From: Pseudomonas sp. Bc-h
GTDB taxonomy: Bacteria; Pseudomonadota; Gammaproteobacteria; Pseudomonadales; Pseudomonadaceae
Reading direction: 5' to 3'
NCBI RefSeq assembly: GCF_002080045.1
Contig: NZ_MUIN01000009.1
Coordinates: 64,342 to 128,341 of the forward strand
Length of the DNA stretch: 64,000 nucleotides
The notes beneath the pieces are model-generated. The model had not been told where the DNA came from. It ran no database searches and saw only the letters and a program-made list of their open reading frames with translations. Below are positions 18,999 through 28,657 of the stretch, piece after piece. Each line of letters begins with the position of its first letter. The stretch's first letter is position 1. A program made the translations under genes and the position numbers.

Positions 18999-21900
18999 GT
19001 GGAAGCCCCTCGCGTCAGCCCGAATGCCAGCATCGCTCACGTAACTCGCGCCCAGCCCCGTGATAACGACGGCATTTCGCAACGAAGCGGAACGCTCGCC
19101 CGGGCATCCTCCACCAGCCAGTCGACCCAGCGTTTCGGCATGGCGCGGATGACTATTCTGGCCAGGCAGGTGAAAACCGCACTCACGCCAAGAGCCTTCA
19201 GGACCGCGCCTGCGGACGAGCCAACGGAACTGCCGGTCCTGACGACGCCAGCGGCCCATGTACTGTCCCTGCGCCTGGAACACGGCAAGGCCGCATTGGG
19301 CGAAGAAGGCCGGAACCAGTCTCACACCGAAAAGCTGCTGGAGTCGGTGCTGAACAAAGGCGAGGCACGGTATCAGGACCTCACAGCCGACGGTGACGGG
19401 TTTGTGCTGCACGATACGCAAAGCCGCAGGGTCCATGCCCACGCAACGAATCTGGCTGTGTCAGTGTTCAAGAGCACTGAGAACCGCGTAGGCATGACCC
19501 CTGCCTTGCCGGGCGATGCATTGCGCGCGCAGATCACCGGCGTCCACAAAGATGCCGCAGGCGATGCATTTCGCATTCACGAAAACCGACTGCACGCCTT
19601 CAATGGTGAGCGCTGGGCCGACAGTGGCTTTAACACCGAGCTTAAAAGCCTGCACAACCTGGGTGGAGCCCTTTATGCCATCGACAACGAGGGCAAGGTC
19701 CGCGCCCTGGCTGACCTGAACACGCCGCTGGCCATCAAGCACAAGGTCCAGTCGCTGACAATGTCGCAAGGCAGCCTGATGGCGCTCACCGAGGACGACG
19801 ACAAAAATCTCTACGTCGAGCGTCCGGACACGCAGGGCACTCTGGGATTGGGCTATCACGGTATTCACCCGTTGCGCGGGGCAAGTGGTCTGCTGAACGC
19901 CGAAAGCCCCGACAAACCTGTGTCCATTTCCCTGCACAACGACCGTCTGCGCCTGACCACCGCAACTGGCAAGCTGCATCAAATCCAATTGCCCGCCGAA
20001 ACCTTTGCCGAAGCCGGAGAGGAAGAGCCCTATACCCTCGACCCGTTGTCTCTGGGCGCCCCGCTTTCATCCCCGGCGCTGCAAACCGCACTCGGTCCCC
20101 ACAGCTATGGCGAACTGTTCTGCGACCAGAGCAATCAGTTGTTCGCCAAGGTCAAGGACAAGCATGGCAACGAGCACAGCGGTCACTGGGACGAGACCGA
20201 CAACAGCTTCAAACCTGGCTGGAACCTGAGCCAGACGTTGGTGCTGGATCGGCAACAGGGCCTGACGCCTCTGACACCTGAGGCCAAACAGCAGATTCAA
20301 CTGCCGCGCGGGAAAATCGCCCGGGTCGGCGATGACCTGCTGACTCAGGACACTCGCACTGACGAATGGAAAAAGACCAGCGAAAAGGACATCAAAGGGC
20401 TGATCGCCGGGCGCGACGGCTTCGCGTATCTGATCGACAAGGACGGCAAGCTCAAGCAACTGAAAGTCGCGCCTCAGGCCACCGCTCACGACCTGGGCAA
20501 GGGGCTCGATCTTGCCCTGCCCGGCCGCAACACCGAGGCCAAGGGCACCATTCTGCGCGGAGCCGAACACCTGACGGTCGAAAAGGCCGCAGTGCAGAAC
20601 GACCAGCGCTACATGACCTTGAGCGGCGGGGAGTTGCGCCTGCACGATCAGAACGGCGAGCGGGCAAAACTGCCGACACCGCCGGGGACCGGCAACATCA
20701 CCGGCATTGGCAGCGACGGCAAATCCTGGTTTGTGTTGAAAGGTACTGTCCTGCAGCAGATGTCCGACGCCTCGCCCAAAAATCTGTCAACTGGCCGCCA
20801 ATGGCAGGAGGATCCCCTCGCAGGACTCCCGCCTGGCGCCGTGCCCCAAGACCTGTACACCGACAATGAGGGCCGCCTCTGTCTGAAGGCAAAACTGCCC
20901 GGCGCCACGCCTGAAGCCCCTGGAGCGGACAGCGAGTTCATTCACGACGCCGACGGCAACTGGACACCCTCGACGGCCACTGCGCCAGCCACCGGCATGC
21001 CTCATGAACACTTCCAGAACCTCGCCGACAACGAACCGGGCTTCACTCGCCGCGGCAACGTCAAGACCAGCTTCAATGTCCTCGGCCGCAATAACGTGGA
21101 AACGGCCAAGGTCAGGAATTACGCCCCCAACACGCTGACGCAGAACTACCTGACCTCGCACCTGGCCTCCACTGGGGCGTTCAAAGTGCCTGCCGACAGC
21201 GTGCAACACGCCTGGAGTGGTCGCGAAGGCCTCAAGCCGGTGTATCAACACGAGATTGCCGTACTGCGGGGGCTGTCCGAGGCGGCAGCCGAACCTGCGT
21301 TACACGTATCTTCATCAATGTCGGCGCGCCTGGAGGCGCTCAGCCAACTTGAGCTGACGCCCGAAACAGCCGAACTCACAGAGATTTTCAAATGGTTTCA
21401 CCAGACCGTGACCGACGACATGCAAAAGACCTTGCGTGAGCTGGCAGAGGGTCAGGGTGCGTTGCTCAGCAACGGTGCAGTCAATCTGGAATATCGCCCC
21501 GGCAAGTCTGCGAAAACCGACTTGCTCAAGGAAGTCTCGCAGGTGCTGAAGAACGGCGGCGGGACCGATGACGAACCGTTGGGGGCGATGATCAAATCCC
21601 TGCAGGACAAGGGGTTCAGCCTGGAGCACCGAAACCCCGCCTCGTCGATGGACCACTCACGCAAACGTGGCGACACCCAGTCGCTGCTCAGTGCCAGGCT
21701 GGCCAGCAATGCGCTGGTCATGAACAAGATGAACGCCATCCTCAAGCGTTTGGTGATGGACGCGAGACACCCGCAATTGGCGCGTCCGGACCGCATCGCC
21801 AAAGCCATGGCCGATCTGCACAACGACACCTACGACAGCAGCCCGATCAAGCGCTACACCGACGCGGGTTTTCGCAGTTACGCGGCACTTGAAGCCAGCT

Positions 21901-23714
21901 ACGACGCGACCAAAAGCCTGCTCAAGTACATGCGCAAGGAGAACCATCCGGTCAAACGCAATGCTCTGGAAGGTTTGCAGTCGAGCAACGACGCCGAGTT
22001 GAAACACAACCTGACCCAAGCCTTGCGGGACCTGGAACCCCGGGAAAGCCTGAAGATCAATCGCAACTATGGCGGCGGCGTGACGGGCGGGATCACCGGC
22101 CCGGCAGGCGACTCGTTTCTGGGTTTTCGCGGCTCGGTCGACCCGGACCGTACCTATGGCATGACCTTCACCCGATTCGACCGCGGCTTGAAAGTGGCGA
22201 TGAACCGTGAAGGCACTGTCAGCAGCACCGCCAGCTTCGGCTTTGGTGGTGGGCTGAGCGACACCAAAACCACGCCGGGCGACAGCCACCAGAATCACCA
22301 GACCAATGGCGGCTGGTTCGGCGGCAGCCTGGATGCGAAGCACAAATACAGCGACAACACCGCGTTGAGCTTTTTCATTCGCGACGACGAGCTGGAAGGT
22401 TTCATGAATGACCTGCTGACCACGCCGCTGCACCGCAGCAAAAGTCCGCAGCCCGGCAGTCTGAAACCCATGGAATTGATGAACCGTGGCGTCGAACAGG
22501 AAGTGCGGACCACCGGCAAACACAACTTCGACCTTGAGCTGAACGCCAATATCGAGTCGCGCACCAACTACGGCCAGACCGACGCAGAACCGGTGGCAGG
22601 CTTCATGCGTTTCGGCGTCGGCCTGTTGGCCAACCTTGCGCTGTTGAGCGCCGAGCGCGAACGCACACAGGGCCGCGGCAATGACGGTTTGAAAACCGAT
22701 ATCTACAGCAGCAACCGGGCGCGCTTTCTGGAAAAAGGTTCGGTGAGCGGCTACGCGCGGATGTTCAGCACGATTTTCACCTCGCGCCCGGACAACCTGT
22801 TTCTGGCCGGTGGCGCGCCCATCGGCGTTGCGGCCAGCCTGTCGTTCGACAACAAGACCGGCAAGACCTACGACGTGCGCTTCAAGGATGCCCTGCCGGT
22901 GCAGGCCAGCGACCTGAAGAGTCTGGAAAGCAGCCTGGAAAAAGCCTTCCCCGAACTCAAGCAGGAAAAACCGGGAGACAAGACCGTCGACCAGCGGCTC
23001 GCCGCCTTGCAGACGCAGTACGCCAGCAAGACCGCCGAGAACGACGCCCAGCATTCGGCGCTCATGAGCCTGGCGCAAACCCGCCGTCAGCAGACCGCCA
23101 GCGCCCAGGGTTCAGCCCTGATGTCGTTGATGGACATGGTGGTCAAACACAACAACGTCAACCGTATCGATCAGGCGGCACTCACCAAACGCGGCATCGA
23201 TGTGGTCAAGGAAATGCTCGGCAGGGACGCCAACCCCGGCAACGCCGAGCGCATTCACGAACTGATGAACAACGACCCGCAACTCAAGGCGCTGCTGGAT
23301 GAACTCAAGCGTTCCAAAGGCACCACGCGGGCGGAAATCAAGCTGGAGGTCAAGGACTCGGTAAAGAAGGAAATCGAGGACGGCGCGATCAACGGCACGC
23401 TCACCAGCGACGGGCTGAAGAATCAGCTCTCCAATCGCGACAACCTTCGGATCAAGAGCATCGCGGTGTTCCGCAGCGCCGCCAAGGACGACTCATTGGG
23501 CGTCCCCCTGCCCTACGTCAGCTTCAAGAGCGGCAGCAGCCTGAGCATCGAACGTTTGCAGGGCGAAATCACCTTCGACTACGGCCTGGATCAGGTCAAT
23601 CCCAAAAAATACACCCTGGATGGCGAACTGGCCGATGCCGCAAGCGAACAGACCGCAAAACAGGCAGCTCGCGACCTCGGCAACGAGGATCAGGGCGCCT
23701 ACCGCCCTCGCTGA
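18999..23714 (+). CDS. avrE: AvrE-family type III secretion effector
   Basis: 1571 residues. The C-terminal part aligns by eye with AvrE1: EIEDGAINGTLTSDGLKNQL, RDNLRIKSIAVFRSA, then SFKSGSSLSIERLQGEITFD. The central region has beta-propeller-like repeats and an AWSGREGLKPVY segment equivalent to AvrE's YQGRLGLKEVY, here with a WxxxE motif (W739). AvrE proteins are delivered into plant cells, form beta-barrel water/solute channels and suppress immunity. The N-terminus is Ser/Thr/Arg-rich and lacks acidic residues after Glu2 until Asp23, like a secretion signal. The GTG at 18999 is the only reasonable upstream start; the next in-frame ATG is at 19140. It is shorter than AvrE1 (~1800), mainly at the N-terminus. 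Its closest named relative is probably RopE of P. fluorescens. Confidence 0.9.
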   Translation: MEAPRVSPNASIAHVTRAQPRDNDGISQRSGTLARASSTSQSTQRFGMARMTILARQVKTALTPRAFRTAPADEPTELPVLTTPAAHVLSLRLEHGKAALGEEGRNQSHTEKLLESVLNKGEARYQDLTADGDGFVLHDTQSRRVHAHATNLAVSVFKSTENRVGMTPALPGDALRAQITGVHKDAAGDAFRIHENRLHAFNGERWADSGFNTELKSLHNLGGALYAIDNEGKVRALADLNTPLAIKHKVQSLTMSQGSLMALTEDDDKNLYVERPDTQGTLGLGYHGIHPLRGASGLLNAESPDKPVSISLHNDRLRLTTATGKLHQIQLPAETFAEAGEEEPYTLDPLSLGAPLSSPALQTALGPHSYGELFCDQSNQLFAKVKDKHGNEHSGHWDETDNSFKPGWNLSQTLVLDRQQGLTPLTPEAKQQIQLPRGKIARVGDDLLTQDTRTDEWKKTSEKDIKGLIAGRDGFAYLIDKDGKLKQLKVAPQATAHDLGKGLDLALPGRNTEAKGTILRGAEHLTVEKAAVQNDQRYMTLSGGELRLHDQNGERAKLPTPPGTGNITGIGSDGKSWFVLKGTVLQQMSDASPKNLSTGRQWQEDPLAGLPPGAVPQDLYTDNEGRLCLKAKLPGATPEAPGADSEFIHDADGNWTPSTATAPATGMPHEHFQNLADNEPGFTRRGNVKTSFNVLGRNNVETAKVRNYAPNTLTQNYLTSHLASTGAFKVPADSVQHAWSGREGLKPVYQHEIAVLRGLSEAAAEPALHVSSSMSARLEALSQLELTPETAELTEIFKWFHQTVTDDMQKTLRELAEGQGALLSNGAVNLEYRPGKSAKTDLLKEVSQVLKNGGGTDDEPLGAMIKSLQDKGFSLEHRNPASSMDHSRKRGDTQSLLSARLASNALVMNKMNAILKRLVMDARHPQLARPDRIAKAMADLHNDTYDSSPIKRYTDAGFRSYAALEASYDATKSLLKYMRKENHPVKRNALEGLQSSNDAELKHNLTQALRDLEPRESLKINRNYGGGVTGGITGPAGDSFLGFRGSVDPDRTYGMTFTRFDRGLKVAMNREGTVSSTASFGFGGGLSDTKTTPGDSHQNHQTNGGWFGGSLDAKHKYSDNTALSFFIRDDELEGFMNDLLTTPLHRSKSPQPGSLKPMELMNRGVEQEVRTTGKHNFDLELNANIESRTNYGQTDAEPVAGFMRFGVGLLANLALLSAERERTQGRGNDGLKTDIYSSNRARFLEKGSVSGYARMFSTIFTSRPDNLFLAGGAPIGVAASLSFDNKTGKTYDVRFKDALPVQASDLKSLESSLEKAFPELKQEKPGDKTVDQRLAALQTQYASKTAENDAQHSALMSLAQTRRQQTASAQGSALMSLMDMVVKHNNVNRIDQAALTKRGIDVVKEMLGRDANPGNAERIHELMNNDPQLKALLDELKRSKGTTRAEIKLEVKDSVKKEIEDGAINGTLTSDGLKNQLSNRDNLRIKSIAVFRSAAKDDSLGVPLPYVSFKSGSSLSIERLQGEITFDYGLDQVNPKKYTLDGELADAASEQTAKQAARDLGNEDQGAYRPR

Positions 23715-23749
23715 TCGAACTCTCAACTGAAGGCTCAAAGGACAGAACC

Positions 23750-24190
23750 ATGACCACACCCGAGACACTGCTCAGCGCTCTGGGCAAAGCCCTGAACACA
23801 GAATTGGCCCTGGAAAACGGCGTCTGTGCGCTGTTCGACAAGGACCGCGAAGTCGCCATCATCGAAATCCCGCCCGCGGGCGACGTCGCGATTGTGCATT
23901 GCAGGCTGCCGTTGCGTGCGGACCCTGGCAGTTATGAACGCCTGCTACGGCTGAATTTCGACACCGGCGCGATGCACGGCTGCTGGCTGGCGCTGGACGA
24001 ACGCTCCCACGTGCGGCTGTGCGCCGAAACCGCGCTGGACTCGCTGAGCGAATCGGCCTTCGTGCATTGGGTTCAGGGCTTCGTGCGCCAGACCCGGGAG
24101 ATTCCGGGGATGCTTCGCATGGCGTCGGATCGCCCCGCGAAACTCCCGGCGTCGGGGCTGCGCATGCCAGGGCTGGCGCGCAGTGTGTGA
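23750..24190 (+). CDS. avrF: type III effector chaperone, CesT/AvrF family
   Basis: 146 residues, small and mildly acidic, directly downstream of the effector gene by 35 bp, as in avrE-avrF and dspE-dspF. It shows the CesT-like alternation of an N-terminal helix (ETLLSALGKALNTELALENG) and amphipathic strands (CALFDKDREVAIIEIP, DVAIVHCRLPL), then YERLLRLNFDTGAMHGCWLA. It would bind the effector in the cytoplasm before secretion. An unusual Arg/Pro-rich C-terminal tail (~25 residues) extends beyond the usual chaperone length. Confidence 0.88.
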   Translation: MTTPETLLSALGKALNTELALENGVCALFDKDREVAIIEIPPAGDVAIVHCRLPLRADPGSYERLLRLNFDTGAMHGCWLALDERSHVRLCAETALDSLSESAFVHWVQGFVRQTREIPGMLRMASDRPAKLPASGLRMPGLARSV

Positions 24191-24369
24191 ACCTGATGAG
24201 CACGGGTGGGTGCGGGTTTGCGGTGGTTCTGGCTGAACGCAGGGGTCATGACGCTTTTGATCATCTGCGCGGCGCTTTCAAAACTTGCCGGAATGCCATC
24301 TCTCTACGATTCTGTATGCACGGCCCGAATCACGCGGCCGCGCTCACAATACGCGCCGGAGAGGCCAGC

Positions 24370-24816
24370 ATGACGACCGTAGCCGAACTACTGAAGTTGA
24401 AAGACGAGCAACATCGCGTACCTCATACCGTAAGTCCCGAGCAGATGGTCTTCGAAGTGATTACCTTGATGGCGGAGAAAAACATCGGTGCAGTGCCGGT
24501 AGTCCGGGACGGCAAGGTGGTTGGCATCGTCAGCGAACGTGACTACGTGCGCAAAATGGAGCTGAAAGGCCGAGCGTCCGTCGGCACGCCGGTGAGCGAG
24601 ATCATGACCCACGACGTGAAAACGGTGGATTCCCATCACAAGGTCGACCAGTGCATGAAAATCATGACCGACAGCCGTCTGCGCCATTTACCGGTAGTGG
24701 ATGACGGTCAGCTGGTGGGTCTGCTGTCCATTGGTGATCTGGTCAAGGAGGCGATTGCCGAACAGGCCCGGCTGATCGAAAAGATGCAGGAATACATTCG
24801 CGGCGAAAGCTATTGA
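24370..24816 (+). CDS. two-CBS-domain protein
   Basis: 148 residues made of two CBS domains (~10-65 and ~78-135), each with the strand-turn pattern GAVPVVRDGKVVGIVSERDY and LRHLPVVDDGQLVGLLSIGD. Stand-alone CBS pairs bind adenine nucleotides and act as energy sensors; the partner is unknown. The ATG at 24370 gives the canonical N-terminus MTTVAELLKLK. The open frame extends 117 codons further upstream but overlaps the chaperone gene and is not protein-like. Confidence 0.87.
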   Translation: MTTVAELLKLKDEQHRVPHTVSPEQMVFEVITLMAEKNIGAVPVVRDGKVVGIVSERDYVRKMELKGRASVGTPVSEIMTHDVKTVDSHHKVDQCMKIMTDSRLRHLPVVDDGQLVGLLSIGDLVKEAIAEQARLIEKMQEYIRGESY

Positions 24817-24821
24817 ACAAC

Positions 24822-24849
24822 TGAGGGAGTCAGCTTCCTGGCTCCCTCA
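24822..24849. terminator. bidirectional hairpin between convergent genes
   Basis: TGAGGGAG (24822-24829) pairs with CTCCCTCA (24842-24849), and the inner bases also pair (TCAG/CTGG). It sits between the convergent CBS and lipoprotein genes and lacks a strong T-run. Confidence 0.55.
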
Positions 24850-24854
24850 TGCTG

Positions 24855-25604
24855 TTACTGAACCGGCAGGAAATTCAGGAACAACAGACTCTGGGCGTAG
24901 TTCAGACCGATCCGTCTATAACGCTCATCGAGCATTTGGGTCAGCAGATCGAGCCGCGCGACGATTTTGCCGAACTCGGTGGCAAAGCTCAGGTTGCTGC
25001 CCTCCTCCGAGATTTCATTGGAAAACAGCATCAACTCGCCATTGGCGTTCTGACGCTGACTCAACAGCCAGGTCGCCTTTTCGATGTTACGCGCGGCGTT
25101 GCTGACGAACTTCGGATTGATCTGGTCAGTCATGAAGAACTCGAGTCGCCCGCCGTGGGCGGTCACCAGCATGCTGCCAATGGCATAAATGAACGCGCCC
25201 ACGCGGTCGCCAAGAAACTCAGGGCTCAAGGCGTAACTCAAGGCCGCGAGATCGCGACGATTACCCATCTGCGCCAGTGGCGTCTGTTGCTCGATGGCAT
25301 TGCGTACATTGCGCTCGGCCGAGCGGGCATCGACGAAACCGGATTTGCGCCACTCTGCCGGGTTGCGCAGATACAGCTTGTTCATCAAAAGATACAAACT
25401 TTCCAGGTTGTCGTGCATGGCCAGTGTCGCCATGCGATCAACGCTGGTCTGGAAGAACTCCTGCGGCCGGGTTTCGCTGAACTGCGTCGCCACATCGCGC
25501 CCGTCCTGACGCGTGCAACCCGCCGCGCAGAGCATCAGCAGGCACACCGAAAACAACAAGCGCCCCTTGCGGCGCACACTGGAATAAGGGGAAACAGAGA
25601 CCAT
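24855..25604 (-). CDS. conserved hypothetical lipoprotein
   Basis: 249 residues. The N-terminus has a signal with lipobox LCAAGC, so the mature protein is lipid-anchored in the envelope. The rest is mostly alpha-helical and contains no motif I recognise. It resembles uncharacterised lipoproteins common in pseudomonads. The ATG at 25604 is used rather than the adjacent upstream TTG. It is divergent from mltA, which also acts in the envelope. Confidence 0.75.
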   Translation of the reverse strand: MVSVSPYSSVRRKGRLLFSVCLLMLCAAGCTRQDGRDVATQFSETRPQEFFQTSVDRMATLAMHDNLESLYLLMNKLYLRNPAEWRKSGFVDARSAERNVRNAIEQQTPLAQMGNRRDLAALSYALSPEFLGDRVGAFIYAIGSMLVTAHGGRLEFFMTDQINPKFVSNAARNIEKATWLLSQRQNANGELMLFSNEISEEGSNLSFATEFGKIVARLDLLTQMLDERYRRIGLNYAQSLLFLNFLPVQ

Positions 25605-25826
25605 CAATCACAAGCTTCAACTATCTGGACGCCGCGCGAATCGCCGCGTCCCGGCCATGCATAGAGCGGCAAACCGGCAAAAAGTGCGATATGCAGAGCA
25701 AATGCCCGAAAAATCCAAGGGCACTGTGCAAAATAAAGCCCTGTCGAACCTTTCACGGATTTGACGCCGCCCTCGCCTTTCACCAAGCTAGCCGCCTTCA
25801 CTGGTTTTCAGGAAACACCCCGCGTG

Positions 25827-26984
25827 ATGACCCCAAGCCTGCACTGGCGCCGCTTTCTGTTGTGCCTCGCCCCACTGATCGCCTTGCTCGCTGCCTGTGA
25901 CGGTGGCGCGCCCAAAACCAAGCCTTCCGAAGCCACGACGTACGTCAGCGTCGAGTGGGACAAGCTGCCGGCAGTCAACGATCAGGATCTGATGGCGGGT
26001 TACAACAGCTGGTTCTCGGCGTGCAAGCGCCTGGCGAAAGATCCGGTGTGGGGCAGCACCTGTGCCCTGGCAGCCCAAGTGCCGGCGAATCCCGCCGCCG
26101 TGCGCGACTTTCTCAAGAACCAGCTGCAGGTCTATAGCCTGCGTTCTTCAGAGCATGGCGCCAACGGCCTGATCACCGGCTATTACGAGCCGATCTACAA
26201 AGGCAGCGAGCAGCAGGACGATCAGCACCCGGTGGCGATCTACGGCGTGCCGGATGACCTGATCATCGTCAATCTGGACAGCATCTACCCTGAACTCAAG
26301 GGCAAACGCCTGCGTGGCCGACTCGATGGCCGCGTGCTGCGTCCCTACGACGACGCGGCGACGATTGGCGAGAAGGGTGTGAACGCGCCAGTGCTGGCCT
26401 GGCTGGAAAACCCGATAGACCTGCAGTTTTTGCAGATCCAGGGATCGGGCCGGGTCCAGCTGGAAAGCGGTCGCCAGTTGCGCATCGCCTACGCCGACCA
26501 GAACGGCCATCCCTATAAGCCGGTGGGTCGCTGGCTGGTCGAGCAAGGCCAGTTGACCAAGGATGAAGTGTCGATGGGTCGGATTCGCGACTGGGCCATC
26601 GCTCATCCGGAACGCGTCCACGAATTGTTGGGCAGCAACCCGAGCTACGTGTTCTTCACCCTTCGCCCTGACAGCACCGAGGGCCCACGCGGCTCCCTGA
26701 ATGTGCCGCTGACCGCCGGCTACAGTGTGGCCATCGATCGCAAGGTGATTCCGCTGGGCAGCCTGTTATGGCTGTCATCGACCCGCCCTGACGGCACGCC
26801 GCTGGTGCGCCCAGTGGCTGCGCAGGACACAGGAGGCGCCATCGCCGGTGAAGTGCGCGCCGACATGTTCTGGGGTACCGGCGACGCCGCGGGCGAGCTC
26901 GCGGGCAACATGAAACAGCAAGGACAGATCTGGATGCTGTGGCCCAAAGGCGCAGCCCTGCCCAACGCCAAACCCAAGGACTGA
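25827..26984 (+). CDS. mltA: membrane-bound lytic murein transglycosylase A
   Basis: 385 residues. Signal peptide with lipobox LLAAC, then the MltA domain and the C-terminal 3D domain. Landmarks are GLITGYYEP, FLQIQGSGRVQL, GSLNVPLTAGYSVAID and AAQDTGGAI with the catalytic Asp. It cleaves the MurNAc-GlcNAc bond with 1,6-anhydro formation at the outer-membrane inner face. The ATG at 25827 is chosen because the signal peptide begins directly after it. Confidence 0.95.
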   Translation: MTPSLHWRRFLLCLAPLIALLAACDGGAPKTKPSEATTYVSVEWDKLPAVNDQDLMAGYNSWFSACKRLAKDPVWGSTCALAAQVPANPAAVRDFLKNQLQVYSLRSSEHGANGLITGYYEPIYKGSEQQDDQHPVAIYGVPDDLIIVNLDSIYPELKGKRLRGRLDGRVLRPYDDAATIGEKGVNAPVLAWLENPIDLQFLQIQGSGRVQLESGRQLRIAYADQNGHPYKPVGRWLVEQGQLTKDEVSMGRIRDWAIAHPERVHELLGSNPSYVFFTLRPDSTEGPRGSLNVPLTAGYSVAIDRKVIPLGSLLWLSSTRPDGTPLVRPVAAQDTGGAIAGEVRADMFWGTGDAAGELAGNMKQQGQIWMLWPKGAALPNAKPKD

Positions 26985-26990
26985 CAGAGC

Positions 26991-27191
26991 ATGAGCGCCA
27001 CTGTAGTCGCCACCGAACAAGTGGTGCTGACCGGCAACAACGTGGAGTTGTTGCCATTGCAGGCCGAACATGCCACCGGCCTGCTGCAGGCGGCGGAAGA
27101 CGGCGAATTGTGGAACATGAAGGTCACGGTCATCCCGGGCCCGGAAACCGTCGATACTTACATGAGCACGGCAAGTCCACACGCACGTTGA
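26991..27191 (+). pseudogene. GNAT acetyltransferase remnant (N-terminal third)
   Basis: 66 residues that read like the start of a RimJ/RimL-type GNAT protein (LTGNNVELLPLQAEHATGLL, then ELWNMKVTVIPGPETVDTYM) but stop before the acetyl-CoA motif. Intact relatives are about three times longer. The coding sequence breaks about 90 bp upstream of the MFS gene, so a deletion or insertion event probably removed the rest. Confidence 0.75.
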
Positions 27192-27216
27192 TTTCATCCT
27201 CTGTTCCGGTTTCGGG

Positions 27217-27244
27217 TTGATCTGAAACCGGTTTCAGGTATAAC
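27217..27244 (+). promoter_or_regulatory. MFS promoter with PtxS-type operator in the spacer
   Basis: TTGATC (27217-27222), 16-bp spacer, TATAAC (27239-27244). The spacer holds the perfect palindrome CTGAAACCGGTTTCAG (27222-27237). Its core TGAAACCGGTTTCA is the known PtxS (LacI-family, 2-ketogluconate-responsive) operator of Pseudomonas. A repressor bound here would block RNA polymerase. Confidence 0.8.
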
Positions 27245-27282
27245 AGGATGTTTCCTCTTTTAAGTCTTACGCCAAGTCCCCC

Positions 27283-28497
27283 ATGAAAAACACCTCCGAC
27301 ACCCCACATGATTTCCACATGGGCTGGCTGCTGTTCGCCCTCGCCATGGGCGCGTTCGCCATCGGCACCACCGAGTTCGCCTCGATGACCCTGCTGCCGT
27401 TCATCGCCAGCGACTTCCAGACCACCCAACCGCTGACCGGGCACGCCATCAGCGCCTACGCGCTGGGCGTAGTGGTCGGCTCACCGGTGATCATGGTGCT
27501 GGGCGTGAGGCTGGAGCGCCGGGCATTGCTGGTCGGCCTCGCAGCCTTCATCGGCATCGCCAATGCCCTGAGCGCGATTGCCCCCTCGTTGCCATGGCTG
27601 GTGTTCTTCCGTTTCCTGAGTGGCTTTCCTCATGGCGCCTACTTTGGCGTCGCCATGCTGCTCGCCGCCTCGCTGGTGCCGACCAATCAGCGTGCACAGG
27701 CAATCTCCCGGGTGTTCATGGGCCTGACCATCGCCACCATCATCGGCGTGCCGTTCGCCACCTGGATCGGCCAGACCATCGGCTGGCGCTGGGGCATGGC
27801 CATCGTCGCCGTGCTGGCGGCCATCACCGCTCTGCTGATTCGCTTCCTGGCACCCGTTTCTCCCGCACAAGCCGACGCCAGCCCTCTGCGTGAACTCGGC
27901 GCCCTGCGCTCCCGCCAAGTGTGGTTGACGCTGGGCATCGCAGGCATCGGCTTTGGCGGGGTGTTCTGCGTGTACACCTATCTGGCGGCGACATTGATCG
28001 AAGTCACCCATGCCTCGGACTTCATGATTCCCGTGGTGATGGCGGTGTTCGGCCTGGGCACCACGGTCGGCAATCTGATCTGCGGCTGGGCAGCGGATCG
28101 CGCCACCATGCGCGCGGCGGGCATTTCCCTTGCCTTCACGGCGCTGGTACTGGCGCTTTACCCCTCGGCGACAGAGAACCTGTGGCTGCTGATTCCTCTG
28201 GTGTTTTTCATCGGCTGCGGCGTGGGCCTTGCGGCGATCCTGCAGACCCGACTGATGGACGTCGCCCCCCATGCGCAGTCATTGGCCGGGGCGCTGGTGC
28301 AGAGCGCATTCAATCTCGCCAACGCTATCGGCCCCTGGGTCGGCGGGATTGTCATCGCAGCGGGCTTCGGCCTGCCGGCAACCGGCTACGCGGCAACCGC
28401 TCTCACCCTGGGCGGACTAGGGATGTGGTACTGGGCGCTGACCGACGCCCGACGCGCCGAACAGCGTTTCGCCCGGCAGGCCGCCAGCGAGGCCTGA
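27283..28497 (+). CDS. MFS transporter, DHA1/AraJ-like
   Basis: 404 residues with about 12 membrane segments. The N-terminal AMGAFAIGTTEFASMTLLPF is typical of the DHA1 sugar/drug-efflux branch (AraJ, YdhP). LGVRLERRALLVG is the loop 2-3 motif, and GLTIATIIGVPFATWIGQ lies around TM5. The direction and substrate are not fixed by sequence. The PtxS-type operator immediately upstream suggests a link to gluconate/2-ketogluconate metabolism. A MarR gene follows downstream. Confidence 0.9.
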   Translation: MKNTSDTPHDFHMGWLLFALAMGAFAIGTTEFASMTLLPFIASDFQTTQPLTGHAISAYALGVVVGSPVIMVLGVRLERRALLVGLAAFIGIANALSAIAPSLPWLVFFRFLSGFPHGAYFGVAMLLAASLVPTNQRAQAISRVFMGLTIATIIGVPFATWIGQTIGWRWGMAIVAVLAAITALLIRFLAPVSPAQADASPLRELGALRSRQVWLTLGIAGIGFGGVFCVYTYLAATLIEVTHASDFMIPVVMAVFGLGTTVGNLICGWAADRATMRAAGISLAFTALVLALYPSATENLWLLIPLVFFIGCGVGLAAILQTRLMDVAPHAQSLAGALVQSAFNLANAIGPWVGGIVIAAGFGLPATGYAATALTLGGLGMWYWALTDARRAEQRFARQAASEA

Positions 28498-28657
28498 TTT
28501 TTTCTGCTGCAAGGGATGAGCCTGCGGCACCGTGTCACCGACCGACTGACCGAAAAAGTCTTGTCCGACGTGTCAAGGCAGGCATAATTCAGGCTATCTC
28601 TTGCCAGCAGTGAGTAATCCGGCCTTGAAACGTGCGACATCCTGCTCAGATCCCACC

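Noticed and set aside
21657..23078. 473-residue open frame antisense to the avrE gene
   Set aside because: The sense frame clearly encodes the effector; the antisense product shows no domain and no start signal.
24019..24369. N-terminal extension of the CBS-domain gene
   Set aside because: The added sequence overlaps the chaperone gene and has no protein character; the ATG at 24370 gives a normal CBS protein.
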